DNA from: Blastomyces gilchristii SLH14081
Lineage: Eukaryota > Ascomycota > Eurotiomycetes > Onygenales > Ajellomycetaceae
Length of the DNA: 64,000 nucleotides
Direction of reading: 5' to 3'
NCBI RefSeq assembly: GCF_000003855.2
Contig: NW_003101682.1
Coordinates: 1,212,620 to 1,276,619, forward strand
Part shown: one piece after another, positions 36,472-47,500 of the stretch
Layout: every line of letters starts with the position of its first letter
How positions within the stretch are numbered: the stretch's first letter is position 1
Notes under the pieces: generated by a model
Database searches by the model: none
Told to the model about the DNA's origin: nothing
What the model saw: the letters and a program-made list of their open reading frames with translations, nothing else
Position numbers and translations under genes: made by a program

Positions 36472-36729
36472 TGTAAGAAATCCTGCTTCTTATGAATTCT
36501 TTATCTCTATTTCTATCTCTCATGTAATCAATAGAGTTAGCAGCCCTTGACTACACACAACTATATAGACTGGAGTTCATGAATACTATTCATAACTCAG
36601 CTTAAATGCTATTATACATTTAATCTCTATATTTTATTCTTCTATCACAAATACTTCTAGTAGTTAACAGTACATATCACACCAAGCTGCAAACACCTGA
36701 ATAATCGCCTGCGAGCACTTATTCTTACA
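36472..36729 (+). repeat. 3' LTR of Gypsy B1
   Basis: 258 bp, preceded by the purine run agaggagaagat (36460-36471), a good polypurine tract. It differs from the 5' LTR by transitions. The target duplicate tttca follows at 36730-36734. Confidence 0.9.
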
Positions 36730-36801
36730 TTTCACAACAAGTGTCATTGTAGTACTCATACTGAGCAGTTTGTTAGCAGTAAGTGTAATGTGTTGTGAAA
36801 C

Positions 36802-38391
36802 ATGGCCAGGACTTATTTATCTTCTAATGATTGTCAGAATGTATTATTATAAATGACACATCTTCTTCACCTTCTCATATATTCTTGACTGTTTTTCTTC
36901 TCAGCAGGTTTCTGATTGTGTTTTCTGACATGATTTTATATGAATGCAGATGCTGATATGTTTGTTTTTAATTATATAGAATCTTCACATGTTGACAGAT
37001 TCATGTCTGCTGATAATAGTGAACTCAATGTTAAATCATTGATTAAGAACTTGAAGAATGTGATAATAAAGGAATTGTCTGTATCATGTATAATCAGGTC
37101 TTCTATGTTCTCTTCTGCCTCTTCTGTCACTTCTTTCCCTGCTGCTCTCTCTCAATCTTCTACACTTGTCTCTGTGTCTGATTCTCCCGCTTCTGCTACT
37201 TCTGTTCCTATGATTCTCACTTCTGCTACTTCTGCTCCCTCTGGTTTTACCATCTCTGCTTTTATTATCAGCTCTTCCTGTTTCAAGGAGATATTGTGTA
37301 GACTTAATAAATCATGTTTGTCAGTGTGTACACTTCTGCCTTTCTTACTGACTTCTAGAATGATTTATTGTATAAAGACTGCATATAACATGACTATCTG
37401 AAGCTCAGTCACAGACACTGATTATTATATTCATTTTAAATATTCATGATGAGATAATTATTCATTCATATCAGAGAATTATCTCTCTCTTCAACAGTGT
37501 TAAGATTGTAAGTCTTTTTCTTTTCATCTTTTCTTTCTAACACTGATTTTTCTGTTCTTAGAGAAAATTATTATAGATTTTACTGTATACAAAGTCATAA
37601 TATTCACAGATATCAAGAAACTTTTCACAACTGTTAAATTCAATATTATAAGTATATCTGCTCTGATGAATATCTTCAGAATGATTGATCTGTATCAGTC
37701 TATTCTTTGACATTTGTTATCTGACTTCATAATGCAGGTGAAGAATATCTGTGTTTTCAGAAATGAAAACACAGATATCATACTCTTTTACATCTGTGAG
37801 TGTGAGGCTTATACACCTTGTCTGAGATATTATTGTAAGAATGAGCTATTCACACACTGCATTTTACTTTCTGTATTTCTCTGTGTTCTTCTCTCTCTTT
37901 CTAAGAAGCCTTGTGTGTGTTGTAATTGCATGTATAATTCTAAGACTAGTGAGTGTTTATTCAGTAATTATTACTTCTGCTTTTGCAGTTTCATACATTA
38001 ACAATAGTTCTTAGTTACTCTGACATTAGAGATCATTTTAATTGAAGATGATAATGCTGCTGAGACTACTCTCTTTCACTCTTATACTTCTCTTATTACT
38101 TTCTCTTTCTTCTCTGCAGAGAAGATTATGCACACACTGAGTTATAAGTATTCAGCTTCAGATAACTTTCACTGTCATTCATTCAGTTCTGTATCTTCTT
38201 CTTTCATTTCTTCTGCCTCTGCTCTCTCTGCTCTGGCTTCTGATTCTGCAGGTTCTGTACTCTTCTTCAATTTCTCTACATATATATGTACACATTTCTA
38301 TATTAGCATTTCAGTCAATCTTGTAATAAATGACATTAATGTTATACACAGAGCAGTAGAGAAATCAGAGACATGCACAGCATTATTATAA
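36802..38391 (+). pseudogene. Antisense spliced gene of LTR family A with Cys-rich segment (copy A2)
   Basis: It runs opposite to A2 gag-pol, between pol and the 3' LTR. Exon 1 is 36802-36907, starting ATGGCCAGG. Intron 1 is 36908-36949, its donor partly deleted here; the A3 copy has GTAAGT. Exon 2 is 36950-37507 and includes a Ser/Thr-rich stretch (SDSPASATSVP). Intron 2 is 37508-37561, with GTAAGT, CTAAC and TTAG. Exon 3 (37562-38391) stays in one frame for ~275 codons, broken only by TGA, TAA and TAG of the Trp/Gln type. Around 37795-37965 it reads YTPCLRYYCKNELFTHC and, further on, CCNCMYNSKTSECLF. The Cys spacing and the NC-x-YN-S pattern resemble what I recall as the fungal domain DUF3716; this is not checked. 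About 500 codons in all. No role can be named. Confidence 0.75.
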
Positions 38392-38761
38392 GAGTGACTT
38401 ACAGCTCTTGAATCTCTTACAGATCTCAAGTTTTGAGATTTTCTTTATTTTTAATGTTTTTCAGATGATGTGATGTTGAAAATAGATTAAACATGTGATG
38501 TATGAAAATGAATAAGATGTGTATGATAACATTTATCTTTTACAGCTGATTCTTACAGTTGATAATCAATTCATTATCTCTTTTCTTTTCTTATGCTTTT
38601 TCTTTATCTGCTAGTCACTACTCTTACACAATCTCTATATAATACAGTGTTCAGTGACTAGATTTGACAGCTTTCATCTTTTGTAATTCTGTCTTATGTA
38701 TTATACTGTCTCTCTTCACCTGCTCAGATCACTATAGTGAATAACTCATTAAAACTAACCT

Positions 38762-38796
38762 CATCTGACCTCTGAGCATTCCCAGAGGTTGAGATG
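38762..38796. other. Hairpin between convergent genes of A2
   Basis: catct-g-acctctg pairs with cagaggt-tg-agatg around an 8-base loop, giving 12 base pairs with a small internal bulge. It lies between the antisense gene and the end of pol. It keeps CC and GG dinucleotides that are rare here. No function is shown. Confidence 0.5.
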
Positions 38797-38804
38797 ACTT
38801 AGTT

Positions 38805-41800
38805 TCATACATTCACAGATGTTTCAGATGCTTCATCCTCTGTTGTCTCTGCAATTAAACTGGTGTAAATAGTTGAATTCAACTCTGAATTTCTTTTTCT
38901 TCTGTGATCTGACTCATGTGCAAGTCTGTCACTTTGAGACTGCTCTTTACTGTGTTGCACCTGCTGTCTACAGTGCATTATTATATGATTAGCTACAGTC
39001 TCATTACTTATTGAAGTGTGATATTTATCTGATTTCTTCATTTCTTCTCATTCTTTTCTTATAATTGTGAAAAGATTGAAATAAGTGAGATCATCTGATT
39101 TGTAAGTATCTATGATTTCTCTTACTTTATAAGACTTTTCAATTGTAAGCTTCTTCTTCTTCAATACTGATAAGAGTGCTGTAGATAATTATAATTCACT
39201 TAAGTCTTACATCTTTGCTTTCATAAGTCATGAATCATTTATTAAGTTGTATAAGACCTGTCTCTCTGATTCTTTCAATGTGTATATTCTCAGAGAATGT
39301 GATTTGAGTATTTTATATGACTCAAATCATCTAGATTGAAACTTCTCAGGGCTCTCATTGTGTATAAGAACTCACATTCTCATCTTGAGACTTGATTTCT
39401 TAACTAGTGAGTCTTGTATTCTTTTCAATTGAATTGCTCAGTTCAGAAGTAACTTGTTAGCTTTTACACATGCATAACTGATCTCTTTCAATCTTGATTC
39501 TATGTCTGTGACTGTTGCATCTGCAACTGTTACTGCTGTGTTCATAACTGCTGTTTCTGCTATGTCTGTGACTGTTGTGTCTGTGACTGTTGCATCTGCA
39601 ACTGCTATTCTCTCTTCCTTCTTTTCTGAAGCATTCTCTAGAATGCACGGATGCAATTCATACAACAGGTAGAATGATGAATGCTTGAAGACTGCATACT
39701 GTTGAATCCGTGTGGTCAATAGTGCCTGTCTGAGATATTCATCTCATAGTCTTATAGACTTGTTCACTAGATATTTCATCAGCATGTTACTCAAGATTTC
39801 ATTCAAGTGTTTCATCTTTCTATTTATTCATAGATGATATGATGTTATTCTATAATATCTTGTCTGTAACTGGTCTATGAAATGCCTCACTACTTCTCTC
39901 ATGAGATTCACACTGTTATCAGTTAGAATCTCATGCAGTATTCCATAGTTGATATAGATCTTATCATATAGAAACTTTACTATCATCTTCTCTGTCATCT
40001 CTGAAACTGCTTTCACAACTGGTCAGTCAGTAGTGTAATCAATAGCAGTGATTATTCATTGATTTTCATTTAATATTTGTGACAATATATCTATGAGATT
40101 CATTTCTCATTGTTTGAATAATTGTATTGTACACTTCATCTGATATTGCACTTTCTTACATTCTAATTCTTTCTTAGATTCTTTCACAACCTGATAATTC
40201 AGGCACTTGTGAGTGTATATCTGAATGTTCTCAGTCATACTTGGCCAGTATGCTCTTGATTCAAGTATATTCATGAGTTCAGAGCTTTCTAAGTAGCTGA
40301 ATTCCTTGTACATGCAAGTCATTAAGTTATGTCTAAATGAAGATTCTAGATAGGGAGCTTTCACATATTCTAGATCACAGTAAAGCATAATATTGTTTTT
40401 CAATTTCCTCAGCTTGAAGTTCAGAAGCATCTCTTCTACTACTCTCATGAGATACTTATCATCTGACATCTTATTATTCTTCAAGTAAGAGATCATAGCA
40501 TTTACTTATTCTGATTCCTTGTACTCTCTCAGTGCATTTAACATGAACTTTCCTTGTATCTGGTTTACAGAATTCTCATTCATGAAATCAGATCTGTAAC
40601 TGATTGCATCAGACATCACAGTATCTGATCTCTTTCAGTATTTAATATAAAGATTATACACTTGAAACTTCAAGATTCAATGTACTAAGTGTTTGAAAGA
40701 TTTTATCATTGATTGTAGATAGATGAGACTTTCATAATCTATGATCACTGTTATCATATATCTGTTGTTGATATATCTATCTCATAATATCAGTGTGTGC
40801 TTGCTCACTAGTAATTTCTTTTCATACACTGAGTAATTAAGCTCAGTGCCTGATAGTTTCCTATCATTGTATATCACTGAGTGCAGCTTGCTGTTCTTGC
40901 TCATCTATAGAAGAGTGTCTTCAATAGCTTATTTAAATGCATCTGTCTCAATATAGAAAGATTTATCATGATCTGATTGAATAAGCACTGAGAATGTTAT
41001 TACATGTTCTCTCAGTGTGAGAAAAGCCTCTTCACACACAGCATTTCAGATGATTGAATGAAACTTCTTCTTTTGTAGATTTACATTCATTTCTCTTAAG
41101 AGATCTGAGAGTGATGCAGATATTCATGCAAAATCCTTGATGAATCTGTGATAATATGAGATCAACTTAAGAAACTGTTGTATATAATGTATGTTTCTCA
41201 GCTGTGATCAATTCACTATAACATTCAATTTCTTCAGAATGAGATGTATACAGTCATCACTCACTATATATTCTACAAACTTCAACTCTTTCATTTCAAA
41301 CACACACTTGATTGATTTGATATAGAGCTTATACTCTGTCAGAGTTATAAGTACTTCATCAAGATGCTTCAGATATTCATTGTATAAGTTTGAAAAGACT
41401 AGAATGTCATTGAGATATATGAGATATGAGATTTCATTCTGTTTATGAAGAATTGTATTCATCATCATTTAAAAGATAATGAGTGCATTTATCAGACTGA
41501 ATGACATTGTCAGGAATTCAAACTTCTCTCATTGTATATTAAACACAGTTTGTGAGACTGACAGTTTATCTATACAGATCTGTCAGTATTCTGAGAGAAG
41601 ATCAATCTTCAATAGATATTAAGTATTTTCAACTATATTCAACTGTTATTGAATTCATGATAATGAATATTCATTCTTGATTATAAGCTTGTTAAGTGCT
41701 TGATAATTGATACATATCTGTCACTTCTCATCTGCCTTTTTCATGAATAGAACTGGAAAGCCTCATGTGCTTGATGAGAATTGTATGAGATCATGTTCTA

Positions 41801-42560
41801 GAAGGTCTGTGATCTGATACTTCTGTTCTTCAAGATATGTTTGTGATAGAGAATACACATTCTGATTGACTGGTTTTGCATCCCTCATGTCAATCTCATG
41901 TATGAATCCTTGCTCTGGTGGCAATTCCAGTGAAAGATCTGTTTAAAAGACCTTCTCATACTTCTTCAGAAGCTTCTTCATACATTTATTCTTCTGCATA
42001 TTCTTTATCTTAGTTTTCTCCACTTTCAGGTTCTGTATGATATACAGAATGCTTTCAGATGAGGTCTTGCAAATCATTCTCTTTGCTTATTAATATATAA
42101 ACAGATTTAATTCTTCTATATCAGAGATGTGAAATGTTCTTCTTATATTAGTTGATAGAATTGTATGAACTGTTTTCTTTCTATCAGTCAACTGCATATA
42201 ATATGTACATTATTGAATCTGTGAATTGAACCTTTGAAATCAATCAAGTTTAAGCATAAGATCATATTGCATGTTCTGCAGCTCTTGCACTCAAATATAG
42301 CAAGATCATTCTTCAAAGTGCAAGAGAACTCTTACTCTTGCAGATAATATCAAATATCAGTTATCAGATAATCTTATATATTGAGAATTCTTCATTTGAC
42401 AGACCTCTTTCAGTCTTTGAATTATATAATTATTAATATATTGTGTAGAAGCTTCTATGTCTGCTAACACTTTTACAGTCATCTTTCAATTCTTACTCAA
42501 GTGTCTCTTATACATTAATATTTCAGGTCTCAAGGCATTGAGATGAGTGTCTGCTTCATT
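38805..42560 (-). pseudogene. pol: A2 pol (protease, RT, RNase H, integrase)
   Basis: Protease at ~42490-42440 reads VLADIEAS, with the DTG site changed. RT is at 41930-41210, including GFPVLFMKKADEKW and YLIYLNDILVFS (YLDD to YLND) and then KCVFEMKELKFVEYIVSDD. The RNase H start reads YIETDA near 40935. The integrase zinc finger is at ~40330-40190 (H-x3-H...C-x2-C type, ending CLNYQ). The catalytic core ends in LTDNSVNLMREVVRHFIDQL (~39920). A GPY/F-type segment lies around 39340 (WF-x-SYKIL), and a hydrophilic tail ends at 38805. No chromodomain is seen. Most of the damage is TGG-to-TGA, CAA-to-TAA and Asp-to-Asn. Confidence 0.88.
39515..39615 (-). repeat. Short coding tandem repeat in A2 integrase C-terminal part
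   Basis: The minus-strand frame reads VADATVTDTTVTDI and, 20 residues on, VADATVTDIES; the DNA repeats ctgtgactgttg and catctgcaactg units. It is inserted between the end of the integrase core and the GPY/F-type segment. It looks like a recent repeat expansion specific to this element or copy; no second copy covers this place. Confidence 0.55.
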
Positions 42561-42599
42561 CTTACTCATATCTCAGTCAGAAGCCTGCTTTCTCTTAAT

Positions 42600-44345
42600 A
42601 TTTACAGGATTCAGAGAGTCTTCTAACATGAGCATCTCTTTCACTTTGAAGACTTTTCATAGAATATCAGTGAGTATCTCTGAGCTCACTGATTCTGCTA
42701 GTTTTTTAACTCTCTTGCTTCTCTTGACTGTGTATACTGTGTGCAATCTTTTATATCATGATTTTGACATCTGCAGTTGAAGCAAGCTTGATGCTTGTAA
42801 TATCAAGATTTTCACTCAGAGAATTTCTTTTTCAGAGGATTCAGTGCTTTAATAATGATATTCAGATCTAGATTTATTATATTTAAATGTGTGACTTGTA
42901 TTGTAGAAGTCTGATTACTCATTCTTCTCTGAGATATACTCAATTGCAGTATTTTCTGTTGCAATTGACTTGCTTATTTCTGTATAATGAGAATATTATA
43001 TACTTCTTTCACTGTGTCTGATTATAAGATTAAGTATTTTCATTTCACTCTCAACTCAGATGTAAGATCATGAATGAAGATCTGTAAACAGAAAGATGTT
43101 GAAAGCTCTTCATTCAATACAAGATAGTGTAAACTGAAGTGTGTGAAGTATAATGTAAGATTACTTACTTATCTACACTCAGTGAAGTGTTTATAATACT
43201 TATCTTATATATTCACTTTCTCAAAGTTATGTAAGATTCATTTGAAAAACTCATTTCATATTTATGAGAATGAATATTGTTTCAGATCTATGAGATTCAT
43301 CTTTTCATCAGTTATTTACAATGACTTTACTTTTCTGTGTAGAAATACAGCAAATCTTAAGACTTGTTGAAATTCTGTTAACTATCTGTCTGTGAGTTCA
43401 TGTTTGATTTAATAATATAATCACATCTGACTTAGTCAGCTGATTGCAGCATCATTTTTTCAGTCATCATTGAAGCTTGATAACTCTGACAGATCTCTTA
43501 GCTTGATATATCNNNNNNNNNNNNNNNNNNNNNNNNNNNNNNNNNNNNNNNNNNNNNNNNNNNNNNNNNNNNNNNNNNNNNNNNNNNNNNNNNNNNNNNN
43601 NNNNNNNNNNNNNNNNNNNNNNNNNNNNNNNNNNNNNNNNNNNNNNNNNNNNNNNNNNNNNNNNNNNNNNNNNNNNNNNNTTATTCTTATTGATAATGAT
43701 GATTGCATTCGATGAAGCTCTTCATAGTGAATACTTGATCTGCAGTGAATGTCAATTGTTGTTTAACTTCTGTCTCAGCCTGTCACTGCATACACAAGGC
43801 CTCAATCTTGTTTAGAATCCTTGTATATGTATGAAGCTTCAATTCCAGTTCAGTGATTTTAACTGCTTTTCTTACTGCTTCAAGTAAACTCTCTGAGAGA
43901 TTCTGTATATCTTCTGATTCAGATAGCAGAGAAGAGTGTTGTTCATATTAACTAGAGAAGATATTTATTTCAGTGATTTCTTGTTGATCATATGATGTCT
44001 ATCATTATATTACTATATCATTATATGATTTCTGTTGTCATTGTACAACTCTGGTGATAATCATCTCTCTCTTTTATCTCTTTGAGTGAAGAGTGATCTT
44101 CTTTGAATCTGATTTATCACTCTCATCTCTTTTCTCACATCTCATCTGTTCACATACATGGCATTCACCTGAGTGTGAAGTTTTCCCTCAACAAGTAAAG
44201 CAGTATTAATCAGATGCTTCTCTGCTCACTGCTCTTCATATACTATCTTTTGAGATGTTCTAGAATCACACTGGCATGATAACTATGAATCACTTCATAG
44301 ATGGAATTATCACACTCTGAAGAAGTCTGCACTTCTCACCAGTTT
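42600..44345 (-). pseudogene. gag: A2 gag with intact CCHC zinc knuckle (contains N gap)
   Basis: Read from ~44250 down. An N-terminal hydrophilic, Gln/Glu-rich and probably coiled-coil part is broken by the N gap at 43513-43680. It is followed by a capsid-like region (43400-42900) collinear with A1, and the knuckle CFNCRCQNHDIKDC at ~42775-42733 (C-x2-C-x4-H-x4-C, all metal ligands kept). Protease follows near 42490. The corresponding A1 knuckle has lost a Cys to Tyr. Confidence 0.75.
43513..43680. other. Assembly gap of 168 N
   Basis: A run of n in A2 gag. The A1 copy at ~50080-50300 covers the same place without a gap, so the missing sequence is ordinary family A gag. Confidence 0.95.
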
Positions 44346-44362
44346 TTAGACATGCTATCAGA

Positions 44363-44538
44363 TGTAATTCAAAGGTTGCTTGAGTCAGTGTATAATTACA
44401 GATGTACACTGGCTTCTTATATATTGTAATATTGTACACTAAATTAATTAGTGACTGCTATGGCCCTCTTTACACTCGTAAGCAAGTTCAGAAGCGGCCG
44501 TGTTATTATTCAACAGTTGTACGTTCTTCCGAACCACA
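44363..44538 (-). repeat. 5' LTR of A2
   Basis: 176 bp; the minus strand starts TGTGGTTCGGAAG and ends TTGAATTACA. It keeps CG at its outer end (gaagcggccgtg, ttccgaacc). On the minus strand it is followed within 2-3 bases by tgatagcatgtct, the primer-site-like motif also found after the C LTR. The 4-bp target duplicate tctc follows on the right at 44539. Confidence 0.9.
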
Positions 44539-47500
44539 TCTCACTTACATAATATTATAACATAGTGCTCATTTGTTAAAAATTCAATAGAGAGTGTTAC
44601 TAAATATTATTACTTTTCTGAATACAGATTATAATTCATATGATTTTAATTATAAAAAAAATATAAAATACAAAAAAAAAACAAAAAACAAAAAATAAAA
44701 CAAAAACAAGAAAAAATCAGAATGAAAAAAAAAAAAAAATAAAAAAGAGAAAGAAAAGAAAAAGAAAAGAAAAATAAAAAAATAAAAAATAAAAACAAAA
44801 AAAATCAAGATCACACAACTGCAGTATTCTTAAAATACTCACTTCTCAGAGTCTTTGCAATGTTTATTATTAACTGTGTATCTCTTACAGTAAGAGTAAT
44901 ATAACTGTAATAAGTTATTATCTTAACATTATCTAATAAATAATCTGTATATATCTGTATAAATGTGAATATTTAGAAAGCATATACTCAAAAAGTATAA
45001 TCAGAGTGAACTCTGCTATCACTTGAATAATATCAAGAACAGAATGCTGAAATTGATGATTTTTCTCATCAATTTCATGAGTAAGATGTGTGAAGATGAT
45101 TTTAAGAAATATAAGATTTTCTAACTGCTGGTAAAAATAAATCTCACAGAGAGATTCTATTTTCATAATATCAGAGACTGAGTATTATCAAAAAGTGTTA
45201 CTTTTATGCAATGTATATACACTTACTGCAATAATTCACTCTCTACATATGTGACTGAGAATTGCAGCTTTCTCATGCTGCATGACTCTCTCTGAGATGC
45301 TGACACTGGTTTGCAACTCACACAGTCTCTCAGTTCAGCATGTACTGTGTGTATACAGCTCTGTATACTGAGACTATGTTGATCATTATAACCTGGCATG
45401 ATACTTGCTTTTCACAGGTCATGTTTTGTTTGAGAGAGAGAGAGAGAGATGTGACTGTGATTTTATTAAAGAGAAATAAATAATTAGTAATATTAGATAT
45501 AATTTGATTCTTCTGTATTTAAAATTTAATTAGTCTATACTCTTCAATTTGAGAATTTCTAAGAGTGTTTTAATAGTTTTCATACCAGCTTGAACTTAGT
45601 GATGAGTTAAAGAAGAAGAGAAAAGAGAGAAGAAAGAAATGAGAATAACTTATCTTTATAATATAAAAACAGAGAATTGCTGCAATCATTCTTTCTAGTA
45701 ATAAAGATCTGTTTTCTGCATGTATCTCTGATATAGATTATATGATAACTGTATACAAAGAATATCAACACTGCATATATTAAATGAAGATGATGTTACT
45801 ATGCAATACTGTAGCTGTTTTTATATATCTCTGAAAGCTGTTAATATTTTCTTTATCTCTTTATATTTGATAAGTCAGTAATATATTTCAATGCACTCTC
45901 TCTTTTATCATCATTATCATCATTATTATTATTATTATTATTATATCATTTCTGACTGTCTCTTCTGTCTTTATCTCTCTTCAACACTCACTGAAATCAA
46001 TTATATCATCTCTCTTCAAATATTCTGCGGTTCTGTGAACTATCAAGACTCGTGAGCAATGTCACAGATTGAAGAAAGAGAAGAAGAAGATGTTTAAGTG
46101 AGAAGAGATAGATTGTAAGACATGTTATAATATCTTAAAGAGACTCTGTAAGAGAGTAGAATAATAACAATTTTAAGTAACACTTCTGATAGATTTAGAC
46201 TGAACTAAGTATAGAAATAATGCAGATAACATCATCTGTAAGAGATTAAAGAAGAAGACAGTGAAAAGTCTCATGCAGTAGCAGTGAGACTAGAAGAAGT
46301 TCTGAGAATAATTTAAGTTTAAGATGAAGAGAGAAAGAGAGAAGAAGAGTGTTACTATAAATAAGTAATAATAGAAGAAGATTGAGAAGATATTAAAGTA
46401 GAAGATAAAGAAGTTAAAACTGATAAGTTTTTTATTTATTGAGAGATAATGATTTTTGATAATACTTCTATTCTCTAATTGATTAGCAGAAGCTGACAGA
46501 GAAGAAGAAAATTAAGACCTTGTTCAGGTCTCAAATGCACTTCATGATTCAGAATATTGAGAAGACAGCTCTGCTCTCTGAGCATACTAATCTACTTATC
46601 ACTGAGATGAAATCTGAGACAGCAGATCAGAAAATGTGAGATTTTAAGATACAGATTAATCTGGCTAAGAGAAAGCAGTGAGAACTCTTCTCTGAGAAGA
46701 TAGTGAAGAGAGATTTTGAGATGATTATCATCTCAGATGAGAAGAAGAAGAAGAAGAAGAAGAATAAGAAGTGAATTATAAAGAATAATAAGAAGAATGA
46801 GAAAGAGAAGAAGTAGAAAAAGTTTTTTTCTTTTTATATTAGTTAGTTATAAGTTCATAATTATTAATAATTAAAATTGATTTTAAGTTTTCAAAAATTA
46901 TTGTACAAGTTGTAATCAAGTCAGGAATAATATATATATATATATATATTTAACTATCATGATTTACAAATCACTATAATATATAAGTATCAACATTTTT
47001 TTAACATTGATATTTATAATATTAATATATTTTTAATAATATTATCTAATAATATAATTTAATAACACTCTCTTTCACAATATTAATATTTTTCAAGAAA
47101 TATGATAGAGATTAATTAAGATTGTTTATTTACTTTTATATATTGATGATATTCAATCTGAGTTAGTACTAAAATTATAACTAAGCTAAGAAACAAGATT
47201 ATTTTCTCTTATATTAATTCTTCTTACACACATCAGTGATCAGTTATTGAAAATAAATTATTATCTTTCTTAAATTATTATTATATCTTCTGAATTCACT
47301 TCTTTCACTTCTTTTACTTCTATTGAAGATTCATAAACTCTTCAAGAAATCACTGTGAATTATAAAGTCTATATTATTTATAATTCAACACAGAATACTC
47401 TCTTTCAATTATAATAAATAATAACTTCATTCTTCACATCTGATTTCAGATTATAAAATTTATAAAAAACTCAACACAAATATTGAGATGAACTATGAAA

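Larger units (their letters stand above)
28449..36729 (+). mobile_element. Complete Ty3/Gypsy chromovirus family B, copy B1
   Basis: Two 258-bp LTRs (28449-28706 and 36472-36729) with TGTAAGAA...TTCTTACA ends and a perfect 5-bp target duplication, tttca (28444-28448 and 36730-36734). Rejoining the flanks gives sequence collinear with A3 around 1165. It contains MITE-2 and MITE-3; without them it is about 7.25 kb, the same as B2. Gag-pol is on the plus strand and ends in a chromodomain, and a further open region lies before the 3' LTR. Confidence 0.92.
36735..44362 (-). mobile_element. A2 main interior (antisense gene, pol, gag)
   Basis: Continuous family A interior after the B1 insertion. 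It is described in the separate entries for the antisense gene, pol and gag. Between the convergent 3' ends of the antisense gene (38391) and pol (38805) lie ~400 bases without coding signal, containing a hairpin at 38762-38796. Confidence 0.85.
27572..44538 (-). mobile_element. Complete Ty3/Gypsy family A element, copy A2 (with nested B1 and SINE)
   Basis: Flanked by a 4-bp duplication, tctc (27568-27571 and 44539-44542); the empty site ttctcactt is seen in hAT-2. LTRs of 176 bp lie at 44363-44538 (5') and 27572-28133 (3', split by the SINE). The interior on the minus strand is gag, protease, RT, RNase H and integrase, ending near 38805. It is followed by a gene on the opposite strand (36802-38391) and ~390 bases up to the 3' LTR, split by B1. 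A 168-base N gap lies in gag. Without the nested elements it is about 8.3 kb. Confidence 0.9.

Noticed and set aside
39457..39648. Cys/His-rich frame (repeats of HSSNSCRCNSHRH) on the minus strand
   Set aside because: It is a shifted frame of the VADATVTD repeat in A2 integrase; the integrase frame has homology on both sides, this one has none.
43460..43715. Two ~80-codon frames on opposite strands
   Set aside because: Both are made almost entirely of the N gap.
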